Of a DNA stretch of 64,000 nt, positions 26,664 through 37,296 are shown piece by piece. The DNA comes from Croceibacterium atlanticum (lineage in GTDB: Bacteria; Pseudomonadota; Alphaproteobacteria; Sphingomonadales; Sphingomonadaceae), in NCBI RefSeq assembly GCF_001008165.2, contig NZ_CP011452.2:2604001-2668000 (forward strand), read 5' to 3'. The position numbers and the translations under genes are program-made. The notes under the pieces were generated by a model. That model saw nothing but the letters and a program-made list of their open reading frames with translations. It did no database searches and was not told the DNA's origin. How positions within the stretch are numbered: position 1 is the first letter of the stretch; every line of letters starts with the position of its first letter.

Positions 26664-27257
26664 ATGCCATTATCTTACGCCGCACAATCAGAGGATATTG
26701 TTGCCGAAGAGCAGGAGCGTTCCGAACCTGAGAACCGGCGAGAGACGAACAGAGAGATTATTGAGCGGGTTCTTGTTGGCGATTATGTCATCTTCCGCCG
26801 GCTTGCTCTCAAGCGTCTGCGCGACCGCCTCGCGGCGGATGATGTCCTTCAGTCCTTCTGCGTCAAAGCGCTTGAGCGCGCGCATCAATTGCGCGATGAA
26901 AATGCCGTCCACGGATGGCTGCGGCGCCTCTTCGAGACGACGTTGCTCGACCATTACCGGGCCTCGGCGCGGCTCAACGCCAAAACGACCCCGCTTGAAC
27001 CCGGCGGCCCACCCTTGGAAGAAATCTTGGGAGAAAGTTTATCGGTCGATGAAAGCGAGGTGGTCGAGGAGGTATTGGCGACGCTTCGGCCAGCCTATAC
27101 GCAAATCATCCGGCAAATGGACCTGGGGCGGGACGAGCCTTCAGTCATCGCTTCGCGCCTCCACATTTCGCCCAACAATCTCGCCGTAAGACTCCATCGT
27201 GCCCGCGGCGCATTTCGCGATGCTTTGGCCGACACCCCTATTGCTTTGCAAACTTGA
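26664..27257 (+). CDS. ECF-like RNA polymerase sigma factor, second copy
   Basis: This 197-residue protein has a sigma2-like region with AADDVLQSFCVKALERAHQLRD and a sigma4-like region ending SPNNLAVRLHRARGAFRDAL. It is clearly related to the sigma factor at 3547 (both show VLQ-F--KA-ERA--LRD and NN--VRLHRARGA-R) but has no Cys/His tail and a more acidic N-terminus. I start at the ATG at 26664, where GGGGAAG lies upstream; an in-frame start at 26553 would add 37 residues of low-complexity sequence. It is followed by a 288-nt gap with a perfect inverted repeat, then the cls gene. No anti-sigma gene is adjacent. Confidence 0.85.
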   Translation: MPLSYAAQSEDIVAEEQERSEPENRRETNREIIERVLVGDYVIFRRLALKRLRDRLAADDVLQSFCVKALERAHQLRDENAVHGWLRRLFETTLLDHYRASARLNAKTTPLEPGGPPLEEILGESLSVDESEVVEEVLATLRPAYTQIIRQMDLGRDEPSVIASRLHISPNNLAVRLHRARGAFRDALADTPIALQT

Positions 27258-27474
27258 GGAGCCGACGCGCTCGTGTGGGCGGGCAGAGACTATGTCATGC
27301 CTATTCAGTGAGACCGAAACGAGGTCTGCGCTGTAATAGCAGGCGCGCTCCCGCGTCTATGTACATGCATGCGAGCTCTAAGGGTCGAATTGTCGGGACC
27401 ATTTGGCTGCGTAAAAGCCCGAACCCGCCAAGCTCGTTGCCGCGGCGATGCCTCCAACCCCGCGCCTCGGCAGT

Positions 27475-27514
27475 GCGGCACGCCGTGATCCTCCCCCCTC
27501 CTACGGCGTGCCGC
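27475..27514. repeat. 12-bp perfect inverted repeat upstream of cls
   Basis: GCGGCACGCCGT (27475-27486) and its exact complement ACGGCGTGCCGC (27503-27514) flank a 16-base pyrimidine-rich loop holding CCTCCCCCCTCCT. It sits about 31 nt before the GTG of the cls gene. As RNA it would be a strong hairpin; as DNA it could be an operator. No U-run follows, so it is not a standard terminator. Confidence 0.7.
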
Positions 27515-27545
27515 CATTGCTTTCCGACAAGCGGGAGCAAGACCG

Positions 27546-28967
27546 GTGTCTGATACGCTCTTGCTATTCCTCACGCTGGATTGGCTCGCGCGGTTTGCTA
27601 TCTTCGCGGTGATCATTTTCAGCCGACCAGCGGTTGGCGCACAGGGCTGGCTCGCGCTGGTTCTCGTCTTCCCCATTCCAGCCATTCTCGTTGTTCTCTG
27701 GGCGTTCCGTCCGCTGGCAACGGCGCGCAGGCGTGCGCGTTTTGCTGAAGCGCGAAGGCAGCTCAAGATTGCGCGCCGCCAGATCCTGATGTCGCAGCAC
27801 TGCTCACCGCCGCAGCTTCCCGCGCATCTTGTTCGGGCAGCGCAGCTCATCGAGCGGGTCAATTTGTTCCCTGCGGTGGGTGGAAACAACATCGAAGCGC
27901 TAGCGGATTATCAGGAAGTGATCGACCGTCTCGTGGCCGACATTGGCACGGCCCGGCACCATGTTCATCTCACGACCTACATCTTCTCCGACGATGCTGT
28001 GGGCAACCAGATCATCGCGGCGCTCGTGGCTGCCGCAAGCCGCGGGATAGAATGCCGGGTTCTGATCGATGCGCTCGGTTCCTATTGGTGGTCCCGCCGG
28101 ATCATTCGAAAACTCAGGAGCTGCGGGATAACGGTGCGCCGCGCGCTGCCCGTATCGCTAACGAACATGGAGGCCCTGCGGCCCGATCTGCGCAATCATC
28201 GCAAGCTCGCTGTGATCGACGGACGGCTCGGATATATCGGCTCGCAGAACGTCATCAGCGCCGAGCTACCGGGAGGTCAGCGCAGCAAGGAATTCGTGGT
28301 GAGGGTCAACGGACCCGTCGTGCTCCAGATGCAGGCGCTCTTTGCCAATGACTGGTTTTTGGAATCCGGCGATCTGTTGAGCGACGGGGCGCTCTTTCCG
28401 CATGAACGGTCCGCAGGGGCGGCGCGCGCACAATTGGTGGCTGGCGGACCCGAATATCGGCGCTCTGTCATCCGGCTGCTGCTCGATGCGCTGGTGCATA
28501 CGGTCGAACACCGTCTGGTCATCACGACCCCCTACTTCGTGCCGGACGAAGCGCTCCTGCTCGCGCTCGAAGGGGCCGCCGCCCGCGGTGTCGAGGTCTG
28601 CTTGATTCTACCGAAGAAGGGCGACCATCGTCTGGTCGATCTGGCGCAGCGCTCTTTCTTCGATCGAATGCTGGAAGCGGGCATCGACATACACCTCTAT
28701 CATCGCGGCTTCCTGCACGCCAAGCATGTAAGCGTCGACGATGACCTCGTCCTTGTCGGTTCGATGAACATCGATTTGCGCTCGCTGGAGTTGAACGGAG
28801 AAGCTGGCCTCCTCATCTATGATCAGGACACAGTCGCGCGCCTGCGCGAAGAGGAGGCGCGCAACATTGCGGGGAGTGAGCGCTTGGTTCGCGCCGAATG
28901 GAATGCCAGACCTGCGCTTGCCCGCGCTGCGGAAAATGCAGCACGGCTCTTTAGCCCGCTATTATAG
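27546..28967 (+). CDS. cls: cardiolipin synthase (phospholipase D family)
   Basis: Joins two phosphatidylglycerol molecules, or related lipids, into cardiolipin at the inner membrane. The 473-residue protein has two N-terminal hydrophobic segments (about 5-28 and 34-53) and two HKD motifs: NHRKLAVIDG (His218) and LHAKHVSVDD (His391), each followed by a GS-N motif (YIGSQN and LVGSMN). GTG start with GGGAG eight bases upstream. The order anchor, spacer, two PLD domains and the length fit Cls rather than a soluble PLD. A 12-bp inverted repeat lies just upstream and may regulate it. Confidence 0.92.
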   Translation: MSDTLLLFLTLDWLARFAIFAVIIFSRPAVGAQGWLALVLVFPIPAILVVLWAFRPLATARRRARFAEARRQLKIARRQILMSQHCSPPQLPAHLVRAAQLIERVNLFPAVGGNNIEALADYQEVIDRLVADIGTARHHVHLTTYIFSDDAVGNQIIAALVAAASRGIECRVLIDALGSYWWSRRIIRKLRSCGITVRRALPVSLTNMEALRPDLRNHRKLAVIDGRLGYIGSQNVISAELPGGQRSKEFVVRVNGPVVLQMQALFANDWFLESGDLLSDGALFPHERSAGAARAQLVAGGPEYRRSVIRLLLDALVHTVEHRLVITTPYFVPDEALLLALEGAAARGVEVCLILPKKGDHRLVDLAQRSFFDRMLEAGIDIHLYHRGFLHAKHVSVDDDLVLVGSMNIDLRSLELNGEAGLLIYDQDTVARLREEEARNIAGSERLVRAEWNARPALARAAENAARLFSPLL

Positions 28968-29076
28968 GATCAACTTTGCTTTGCACGGCAGACTTCGCGT
29001 CGCGCATCTTTGCCAAACACCCCGCCAGGATTTTCACGCGCTGGGAGGAGCGTTTGAATAGCTCCGGGCGGAATTC

Positions 29077-32000
29077 TCAGGCGGGGGAGGGGTGTTGTAC
29101 ATTGCGTCCAACAATGCGGACCCGAAGTTCGACTGTTTCGCCATTCTTCGGGAGTACAATCGCATTCCCGGCATGAGTTTTGCCATCAACGGTGAGTTCG
29201 ACGTCAGCGCAGCCAAGCCCTTGCGGATCTTCGACTTTCACTGACACCAACCCGCCACCAACGCGCAGTGTCGCGCTGAAGCCGCCCCAGTTGGGCGGGA
29301 TACAGGGATTGACGATGAGTTGGCCATCGATCTGTTGCAACCCCAGGATGCTTTTTGTGGCGAGCTGCCATGCCCAGCCAGCGGCCCCAGTATACCAGCT
29401 CCAGCCCCCTCTGCCCGTATGTTGCTTGCCCGCAGATATGTCTCCGGCGACGGCGTAGGGCTCCAGGCGATAATGCTCGGCCTTGGCGTGATCGTCAGAG
29501 CGACGGACGGGGTTGATCATGTTGAACAGGGCAAAGGCCTTCTCGGGGTCCTTCACCCGCGCAAAGGCCATGCCCAGCCACGCGGTCGCATGCGAATACT
29601 GACCCCCATTTTCGCGAATTCCCGGGGGATAGGCCTTTATGTAACCGGGATCGATCAAGCCTTCGTCAAACGCGGGCCAGAGCAGCCTGGCCAACTGGTC
29701 TTCCTGCGAAACAAGCATATCCCATGCGGACTGGAGAGCCTCGCTCACGCGCTCTTGATCAGCCGAGGCAAAGGCCGCCCATGACTGCGCGATCGAATCG
29801 ATCCGGCAATCGTCGCTTTCTGCCGAGCCGATGGGCCGCCCGTCATCATCGAACGCGCGCAAGTACCATGAGCCATCCCAGGCGCTTTCTTCCGCGCGCC
29901 GTCTTATCTCGGATGCCCGTTCTTCCCATTCTTTCGCCTCGTGCATCCGACCGGTCCGGCGGCAGATGTCGGCGAAGCCTTGCGCTGTGACCGTGATAAA
30001 CCATGCCAACCAGACGCTTTCGCCATGGCCCTTCGCGCCGAGGCGGTCCATTCCATCATTCCAGTCCCCGGCGCCGATCAGCGGCAGTCCATGGGCCCCG
30101 ACTGCCAGAGCGCGGTGCAGTGCGCGCTCGCAGTGCTCGAACAGCGAGCCGCGCCACTCGGTCGCATCGAATTGCGCATATCGATTGGCTTCGTCGGGGG
30201 CGAGTTCATCGGCATCGAGGAACGCGACTTCCTCGTCGAGGATATCAAGGTCACCGGTCGTCGTGACATAGATGCCGACAACATAAGGCAACCAGAGTAA
30301 ATCGTCGGAAAAACGCGTTCGCACGCCGCGATCAGCAGGGGGGTGCCACCAGTGCAGAACATCGCCCTCTACGAATTGATGCTGCGCGCTTTCGAGGATG
30401 TGCGCGCGAGCGAGCGCCGGCGCGGTGTGGAGAAGCGCAAGAACGTCCTGCAATTGATCGCGAAAGCCGAAGGCCCCGCTCGACTGATAGAATCCCGTGC
30501 GCGCGAGAACACGGGACGACAGCGTCTGGTAGAGCAGCCAGCGGTTGACCATGACGTCGAAAGCAGGGTCCGGGGTTGAGACTTGAAGGGCGCCGAGTGT
30601 CTCATCCCAGAAATTCTCCAGCGCTATCATTGCCGTCTCTGCCTCGTCTGGCTCACGCCAGCGCTGGGCGAGTTCCATGGCCGCATGGTGGCCTAGCCCT
30701 TGGCCGAGCACGAACAGGATTTCTTCTTCCTCGCCCGGGCCAAGATCGAGGTGTATCTGATAGGCTCCGCATGTATCGCCGCCCGCGCATACGCTGTTGG
30801 TTAGACCCCATCGCCGAAGCGCCGCGGGATCCGCCGGGTCCCCACCCCTGCCGATGAATTCGCCGCGGTCGGTCGTGAAGCCGTGCGGTGGGCGGTTTGC
30901 CGTGAGAAACGCCACCTGTCCGGCAAAATCGCTGTTCCAGCGGTTCGTTGCCGTGATGGTCTGCGTCTCGGTGTCAAAGTCGCAGACTATGTGCGGGCGT
31001 GCGATACTGGGAAGAGAGCCGAGCAGCCACTCGGCATAATAGGTTGCGGTTACGCGCCGGTGCCGGTCTTCGCAGTTGCGGATCCGCAGCCGAACGATCT
31101 TCACCGATGCATCAAGCGGTACGAACATTGTGAGCTGATGGGCCAAGCCGGCGAACCGTTTTGACCATTTGGTGTAACCCGCGCCATGCCTGACTTCGCA
31201 GGCAGCGGCATCGCCAACAGGAGCAGGCGTTATGGTCCATACCTCGCCAGTTTCCTCATCACGCAGGTAGAGTGTTTCGGAGGGACGGTCCGTGACCGGG
31301 TCGTTCGACCATGTTGTGAGACGGTTCTCGCCGCTGTTTATTGCCCAAGTATATCCCCCGCCGGCTTCGCTTACGAGCGCGCCGAAGTCACGGTTGGCGA
31401 GAATGTTGCACCACGGAGCAGGCGTCGCCTGCCCGGGTTCGACGAAGATGACATATTCGCGGCCATCCGCCGTGAACCCACCCAGACCATTGTCGTAGAG
31501 AAGGTTCGCTGAACGTTCGAGCGGTGTCATCGAGGGATGCTGCGCAGCCCTTGTTGCAGAAAACAGCGGCAAGCGGTTTGGCACATCGTGCGCTTCTTCC
31601 AGCTGTTCCTGCAAACTCCCCCGCGCGTCGTCGAGGGTGACACGCGCCGTGCTCTCCAGAAGGCGCACCCGATCCGCACCGATCTGATCCGCGAAAACGA
31701 TATGCACGCCGCCCTTGCGTCCAAGCAGCTCCGGCATCTTCGCGCGTTGCAGCGCCTCCCTGAGCTGGTCGAGCACCGGTTCGATGTAAGCTGAGCCGGC
31801 AAGCTGGAGGATCACCAGATCCACCTCTAGTCCGTGCCGCCGCCACAATCGATGGGCGGCGAGGAGGACGGGCAGCAGGGTCGTGGTCTCACCGGCAGAC
31901 CGCAGCAGAAGGATGGGGTAATCGCCGGACACGCCCATCCCCCACAAATCCGCTTGTCCGAGACTGTTCTCGTTCTTGATCGTCCGCGCGCTCGATGGGG

Positions 32001-35000
32001 CGTTCTGCGGATAGATGAGAGCCGAAGCGAGCTGCTGCACGACGGGCAGGTGTTCGGCTTCGATGTTCATGTGAACCAGGGAGCGTGCATTTTCGGTTGC
32101 CGTATCGTGGAGCGCCCATTCGATCGAATCGAGAGACGAATGACGCTCGGCCAGCTCGACGGCGGATTCGCGCGACGCGGCTGCGACTGTCAGGAAACAG
32201 ATTTCCCTAATCTCGAACGGCTCCAGGTCGATGAGGTGTTGAAGAGCCATGACCGGGTCCAGGGTCCACCCTTGGGTGTTCTGCACGGCTTCGGTCGCTC
32301 CTGTTGGGGAGCGCAGGCTTTCATGACGCCTGATGAAGGCGCGCCGGTCGGTTTCGAAGCGGGCATTGCGAACCGGTCCCCCGCCATCGACCGCAAAATG
32401 AAGGAGCACCGGCGGCGTGTCCTGTGGCGCGCGCGCGCGGCGCTCGAACAGCAGACCACCAAGCGATGGGACATGCTCGCTCTTGATAAACAGTTTGCTG
32501 AATGCCGGGTGCCGCTCGTCCTCGAGCGGCTCGCCGAGCACGATCTCGGCATAGGTCGTCACGCGAAGCTTGCGGTGACGGGAACTCTCGTTGATGAGCC
32601 GCAAGCGCCGCACCTCGATGTCGCTTCCGGCAAGAACGCCAATCTCGAGACGCGATACAACGCCTTGATCGCGCCGGCGAATTACTGCCTGGTGCGCATG
32701 GCATGTGACCTCGTACTCTTCCGCTTCGGACCCGGTTGGTTCGAGCGTCGCCGACCATAGCCGTCCGGTGTCTTCATCGGCGATGTAGATCCAGTAACCG
32801 TCCGCGTCGTGAGTGGCGTCGGCCACGAAGCGTGTCAGCGCCCGGTGATGCCAGCGCAGTCCGCCGCTACCGCTATCAGAGAGCCACGTCGATAAAGGCC
32901 CGTTTCCAAGCAGGAGCATTTGCGGCACGGATGCTTCGCGCCTGGGTTGCCATGACGCAGGCAGAGTGACGGGCGTTCCCCGAACCATGGAAATCGTAGG
33001 GTCGGCAAGCCTGTCAATTTCTGGTGGAATCTCGCGTGGCACCCGTTCGCTCAACAACAACATCGTGGGCCGCATTCGTGGATCTTCGGCGAAACGGCTA
33101 GCGAACCGGTCTGAGAACAGCGCATTGACGATCGCCGACAGGAGCATGCCTTGGTGGTGTGCCATATAAGCATTAACGGTCCGGGGACCGCTGCCCGGGG
33201 ACCGCTCAGGCGTGAAGTCGAGCGCTTCGACCAGGCCATATCGACCGCTGCCGCCCGATCGTGTCAGCAGCCTGAGGTTCGCTACTGCCTTCTTTGGTGC
33301 AACTGCCAGTGCAAGCGCAGTTGCGTAAGGCGCGACAACCATGTCCCGCGAGAGGCCCCGTTTCAAGCCAAGTTCGGGAACGCCGAACCCTTGATACCTG
33401 TAACGGTGTTCAGGATCGCGAGCGGAATATGCCGATTCCGAGATACCCCAGGGAACGCTCTGGGCTCGCCCGTAGCGCTCCTGGACGTCGACCACCATCC
33501 GCTCGCTCTCGCCCAGCAGCGTGCCGGTGTCCGGCTTGAGCAGCAGGCGCGGCATAAGATATTCGAACATCGAGCCGTTCCAGGAGATCAGCATCGCTCC
33601 ACCCTCGACGCGCCGTAACGGGCGGCCCAGATGGAACCAGTGTTCTGGCGGAACATCGCCTTTTGCGATGGCGAAAAAGCTCGCTAGCCGTGCCTCGGAA
33701 GCGAGGAGGTCATAATAATGTGTATCGGGACGTCCCAGACTGACATTGATGCCAATGCGCAGGAGGCGCCGGTGCTCGTCATAGAGCGGCGCAAACTCCA
33801 TTGAATAGGCCATCTCGATTGCTTGGTCTGCGAGGCTGGACAGTTGGTCAGCCGGGATACCGCCGTTCCCCAGGTCCCGGCACATCGAACGTATCTGGTA
33901 CTGCAACCGATCGACGAGCACCTCGATGTCGACCAGATGGTTCGGCGCTGCCTTTTCGGACTGCTCGCCCAGACCAAGCGCTGCCTCCATCTCCGGGATC
34001 AATACCTCGCAGATATCCTGCAGGCCGGCCATCCAGTGGGCACGGTCTTCCTCGACACCCTCCAGGCGCGACCTTAGCTGGGTGATCCAACGAGGAAGCG
34101 CTGCATCCTCAGAGTTTTGCGCGACTTGTTCGATCAGATCGATCACATCGATCAGGCCGCGCCAGCGTTGCTCCTCCATACCTTCCGCACGCCGCGCCTC
34201 ACGCAAGGAAGCAGCGTAGGCGAGCAGGGCCGCCGCGAGATTGCCGCTGTCCACCGTCGAGACATATCGAGGTTCCAGCGACGCGAGCGTTCTTGTGTCG
34301 TACCAATTGTAGAAATGTCCTCGATATCGTTCCAGGCGATCGAGCGTGGCGAAAAGGTTCGCCGTCCGCGCCGCGAGTTCCGAACGGCCGATGTAACCGA
34401 GGTCCCAGGCTGCGGCTGTCGATAGCATCAACATGCCGATATTCGTCGGTGACGTGCGCTGCGCGATTTCTGCATGCGGAGCGCCCTGGTAGTTGTCCGG
34501 GGGGAGCCAATTGTCTTCCGGACCAGCGAAGGTCTCGAAGAAGAGCCAGGTCCGCCTCGCCAGGCCCCGCAGGAAGCGCCGGTCATCCTCGGCAAGCGGT
34601 TCCGCATCTTCGCGGCGTTCGCGGGCCATCGCCCAAGTGATTTCCGGCGCGGCGATCCAAAGAATGAGCAGCGGAAGGGATGCGGCCAAAGCGTCAGGTT
34701 TGATGGCGGCAAGAAGCGCCGCGAGAGCGACCGAAATAGTCGGTCCCAACCACATCTTGCGCCATATGACACCTCGCGCTCGGTTCGAGCGGAGGTCGGT
34801 GGCGGAGTGCGCGGCGCTTGTCCATTCGAGGAGGTTGCGCCGGCTTGCAAAAAGCCTCCAGAGCGTGACCGCGATCGCACGCACCGACAATATGGCGTCA
34901 TCGAGCAGATAGACGACGGCCAGAAACCAGCGGCCGGCCTGATCGCGCAATTGCGGCCCCAGGCTACGCGATGTCCCACGCCGCCGTCCTGTCGCCAATC

Positions 35001-37296
35001 CGGTCACCAGATCGGTGAATACTTGACCTGCTGGCATGAAGAAGGCGAGCAGACTCCAGAACCATGCTTGCCCCGGCAAAATATACCAACCCGAGACCAC
35101 CAGTAAGATCGTTGCCGGGGCAACCAGGCTACGCCTCAGATTGTCAATAATTTTCCATCGGTCGATGGCGGCGATCGGATTTGGGGATCTTGTGCCATCT
35201 GATCGCCTCACCTTGCCTGCCAGCCATGGCAGGAGCTGCCAGTCCCCGCGGATCCAGCGATGCGCGCGCCGCGCATATTCGAGGTAGTTTCCGGGAAAGC
35301 CTTCGAACAGGACGATATCGCTGGCCAGACCAACCCGGCCATGGACACCTTCGAAGAGGTCATGGCTGAGAATGGAATTTTCGGGCACGCGCCCGGCAAC
35401 GCTGCGGTGGAAAGCATGAAGGTCGTAAATGCCCTTACCGACAAAAATTCCCGCGCCAAACAGGTCCTGATAGACGTTCGAGACAGCCCGGCTGTAGATG
35501 TCGATTGACGTATCGCCGGCAAAGAGCCGTGCGAACAGCGTTCGCGATCCACTCTGGGGCGAAATCTCCACCCGAGGCTGGATGATCGTATAGCCTCCAA
35601 GCAACGTTCCAGTGTCCGGATCGAACTTGGCCTGGTTTAGTGGATGGGCAAGCGTGCCGACGAGCTTTCGCACAGTGCCTGTAGGCAAGGTGGTGTCCGC
35701 ATCGAGAGTGACGACGAAGCGAATATTGCGGGGTATTTCGCGCGAGCCGACATGTCGATGGAATGCTCCACCATCGCCTTCGATGAGCATGTGATTGAGC
35801 TGCTCAAGCTTTCCGCGCTTGCGCTCCCATGCGAGCCAGCACCCTTGTGCTTCACAATATTGTCGAGGGCGCATCAGCAGGTGAAACGGCTCGCTTCCCT
35901 CGCTGCGATAGCGAGTGTTGAGCTCGAGAATCTCCCTTTCTAGTGCCTGCTCGATTTGCTTGTCCCCGGCAGTGCTTTCGCTCGCCGCGTCGGCGAGATC
36001 GGCCAAGAGCACTACGTCCACCATCGGCTCGCCGTTCGAAAGCCAGTGGTTCTCCAGCTTTTCGATCAGGAAAGGCACTTCGTCCTCGCGGGCGATCACG
36101 ACCGGGACCGCAATCAGCGTAGCGCAGTCCTCCGGCAGCCCGTCACCAAAGTCGAGTTTGAAAAGAACTCGCGGTGGCAAGAGACGCGTGATCGACCAAT
36201 GCAAGAAAGTGATCGCGACAACCGAGGCGGGAATGAGCGACAAGGACAAGCCGGCGAACCATCCCGTCGCGCCTGCGTCAGCGGCGTCGAGATATATCGC
36301 TGGCAGCAATAGGGCCCAGACAAGGAGCCCGATGAGCGAAACGAAGTAGACCGGGCCAGGATGGCGCAAGGCATAGTCCAGAAGCCGAACCCGAGCCGGG
36401 AATACCGCTCCCGTCTGTTGCCGGAATGCCCGGCGTCCTTCACCGGCGAGCCAGAATCCGACGTGATGAGATCGGTCGTCAGGCAAAGCGGCGCGGCTTG
36501 CTTGGATCGCCTCGAGTGCGACATCGGTCTCGGATAAATCGCCATATTCCGCCAGTTCTTCAACCGCGCGGCGATAGCGATCGCGGCTATCGAAATCCAT
36601 CTGCCCGTAATATCCGGATGGGTCGTTTCGCAAGATCTGTTCTACCGGACTTACGTCGTCGAACAAATCCTCCCACGAGATGGCATCAAGGGTACTGAGA
36701 TTGGCGATCGCGCGTGCGACCCGTTCATTTGCTTCCAGTGCATGCGCCTCGCCTGCCCATGAGGTGGTCGCGACGGGCACGTCGAGCTGATCGCACAGCA
36801 GGGTCGACAGGGTCTCCACGAGGATCTCGACGCAAGCGATGCGAAGCATGGCCGGGAACGCCCAGAGTTCTCCGATGCGGAGCGGCGCCGTGCGCTGATA
36901 AGCGATCAGGAACCGGCTCAGGGCCGATGCCGAAACCTGCATTCGGCTCAGTTCGAGAAAACGGTGCGCGAGCACGAAGGCACGCGGGAAGCCAATGGTT
37001 TCTTCACCCTCGAGGGCTGGCAGTTTGCTATAGAAGCCGGTCGGCAGATCCTGTTTGATCTGCCTCAGCGCGCGGTGGACCACATAGTCATTGTCGAGCA
37101 ACCATTCCGCCGCCTTGCTGGCTTCGGCCCCAGCCTTGGCGCATGCCAGGCAAGCCGCACGCAGCCACTCGAGGATGGCATCGGTTCCCGTGCGAGCGGG
37201 AATCTCTTGCGCTGCTTGCGGGGATATCCGGTCCTCCTCGGCAAACTGGATTGCAGCATGATCGAGCGCCGAGAAATCGCGATTAATGTCCGACAT
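29077..37296 (-). CDS. ndvB: cyclic beta-1,2-glucan synthase (NdvB/ChvB type)
   Basis: A very large inner-membrane enzyme (2739 residues) that builds and cyclises beta-1,2-glucan for the periplasm. The N-terminal 300 residues are soluble, then membrane segments near 315-336 and 346-366 precede a glycosyltransferase-84 domain with TLDADTTLP (about 530-538), ENSILSHDLFEG and RRAHRWIRGDWQLLPWL. A further membrane block and a glucoamylase-like region follow. The C-terminal half has two GH94-type phosphorylase regions, with GAGDWNDGMDRLG near residue 2410. The size matches Agrobacterium ChvB and Brucella Cgs. ATG and the stop of the upstream USP gene share one base (TGATG), so it is coupled to that gene. 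Confidence 0.93.
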   Translation of the reverse strand: MSDINRDFSALDHAAIQFAEEDRISPQAAQEIPARTGTDAILEWLRAACLACAKAGAEASKAAEWLLDNDYVVHRALRQIKQDLPTGFYSKLPALEGEETIGFPRAFVLAHRFLELSRMQVSASALSRFLIAYQRTAPLRIGELWAFPAMLRIACVEILVETLSTLLCDQLDVPVATTSWAGEAHALEANERVARAIANLSTLDAISWEDLFDDVSPVEQILRNDPSGYYGQMDFDSRDRYRRAVEELAEYGDLSETDVALEAIQASRAALPDDRSHHVGFWLAGEGRRAFRQQTGAVFPARVRLLDYALRHPGPVYFVSLIGLLVWALLLPAIYLDAADAGATGWFAGLSLSLIPASVVAITFLHWSITRLLPPRVLFKLDFGDGLPEDCATLIAVPVVIAREDEVPFLIEKLENHWLSNGEPMVDVVLLADLADAASESTAGDKQIEQALEREILELNTRYRSEGSEPFHLLMRPRQYCEAQGCWLAWERKRGKLEQLNHMLIEGDGGAFHRHVGSREIPRNIRFVVTLDADTTLPTGTVRKLVGTLAHPLNQAKFDPDTGTLLGGYTIIQPRVEISPQSGSRTLFARLFAGDTSIDIYSRAVSNVYQDLFGAGIFVGKGIYDLHAFHRSVAGRVPENSILSHDLFEGVHGRVGLASDIVLFEGFPGNYLEYARRAHRWIRGDWQLLPWLAGKVRRSDGTRSPNPIAAIDRWKIIDNLRRSLVAPATILLVVSGWYILPGQAWFWSLLAFFMPAGQVFTDLVTGLATGRRRGTSRSLGPQLRDQAGRWFLAVVYLLDDAILSVRAIAVTLWRLFASRRNLLEWTSAAHSATDLRSNRARGVIWRKMWLGPTISVALAALLAAIKPDALAASLPLLILWIAAPEITWAMARERREDAEPLAEDDRRFLRGLARRTWLFFETFAGPEDNWLPPDNYQGAPHAEIAQRTSPTNIGMLMLSTAAAWDLGYIGRSELAARTANLFATLDRLERYRGHFYNWYDTRTLASLEPRYVSTVDSGNLAAALLAYAASLREARRAEGMEEQRWRGLIDVIDLIEQVAQNSEDAALPRWITQLRSRLEGVEEDRAHWMAGLQDICEVLIPEMEAALGLGEQSEKAAPNHLVDIEVLVDRLQYQIRSMCRDLGNGGIPADQLSSLADQAIEMAYSMEFAPLYDEHRRLLRIGINVSLGRPDTHYYDLLASEARLASFFAIAKGDVPPEHWFHLGRPLRRVEGGAMLISWNGSMFEYLMPRLLLKPDTGTLLGESERMVVDVQERYGRAQSVPWGISESAYSARDPEHRYRYQGFGVPELGLKRGLSRDMVVAPYATALALAVAPKKAVANLRLLTRSGGSGRYGLVEALDFTPERSPGSGPRTVNAYMAHHQGMLLSAIVNALFSDRFASRFAEDPRMRPTMLLLSERVPREIPPEIDRLADPTISMVRGTPVTLPASWQPRREASVPQMLLLGNGPLSTWLSDSGSGGLRWHHRALTRFVADATHDADGYWIYIADEDTGRLWSATLEPTGSEAEEYEVTCHAHQAVIRRRDQGVVSRLEIGVLAGSDIEVRRLRLINESSRHRKLRVTTYAEIVLGEPLEDERHPAFSKLFIKSEHVPSLGGLLFERRARAPQDTPPVLLHFAVDGGGPVRNARFETDRRAFIRRHESLRSPTGATEAVQNTQGWTLDPVMALQHLIDLEPFEIREICFLTVAAASRESAVELAERHSSLDSIEWALHDTATENARSLVHMNIEAEHLPVVQQLASALIYPQNAPSSARTIKNENSLGQADLWGMGVSGDYPILLLRSAGETTTLLPVLLAAHRLWRRHGLEVDLVILQLAGSAYIEPVLDQLREALQRAKMPELLGRKGGVHIVFADQIGADRVRLLESTARVTLDDARGSLQEQLEEAHDVPNRLPLFSATRAAQHPSMTPLERSANLLYDNGLGGFTADGREYVIFVEPGQATPAPWCNILANRDFGALVSEAGGGYTWAINSGENRLTTWSNDPVTDRPSETLYLRDEETGEVWTITPAPVGDAAACEVRHGAGYTKWSKRFAGLAHQLTMFVPLDASVKIVRLRIRNCEDRHRRVTATYYAEWLLGSLPSIARPHIVCDFDTETQTITATNRWNSDFAGQVAFLTANRPPHGFTTDRGEFIGRGGDPADPAALRRWGLTNSVCAGGDTCGAYQIHLDLGPGEEEEILFVLGQGLGHHAAMELAQRWREPDEAETAMIALENFWDETLGALQVSTPDPAFDVMVNRWLLYQTLSSRVLARTGFYQSSGAFGFRDQLQDVLALLHTAPALARAHILESAQHQFVEGDVLHWWHPPADRGVRTRFSDDLLWLPYVVGIYVTTTGDLDILDEEVAFLDADELAPDEANRYAQFDATEWRGSLFEHCERALHRALAVGAHGLPLIGAGDWNDGMDRLGAKGHGESVWLAWFITVTAQGFADICRRTGRMHEAKEWEERASEIRRRAEESAWDGSWYLRAFDDDGRPIGSAESDDCRIDSIAQSWAAFASADQERVSEALQSAWDMLVSQEDQLARLLWPAFDEGLIDPGYIKAYPPGIRENGGQYSHATAWLGMAFARVKDPEKAFALFNMINPVRRSDDHAKAEHYRLEPYAVAGDISAGKQHTGRGGWSWYTGAAGWAWQLATKSILGLQQIDGQLIVNPCIPPNWGGFSATLRVGGGLVSVKVEDPQGLGCADVELTVDGKTHAGNAIVLPKNGETVELRVRIVGRNVQHPSPA

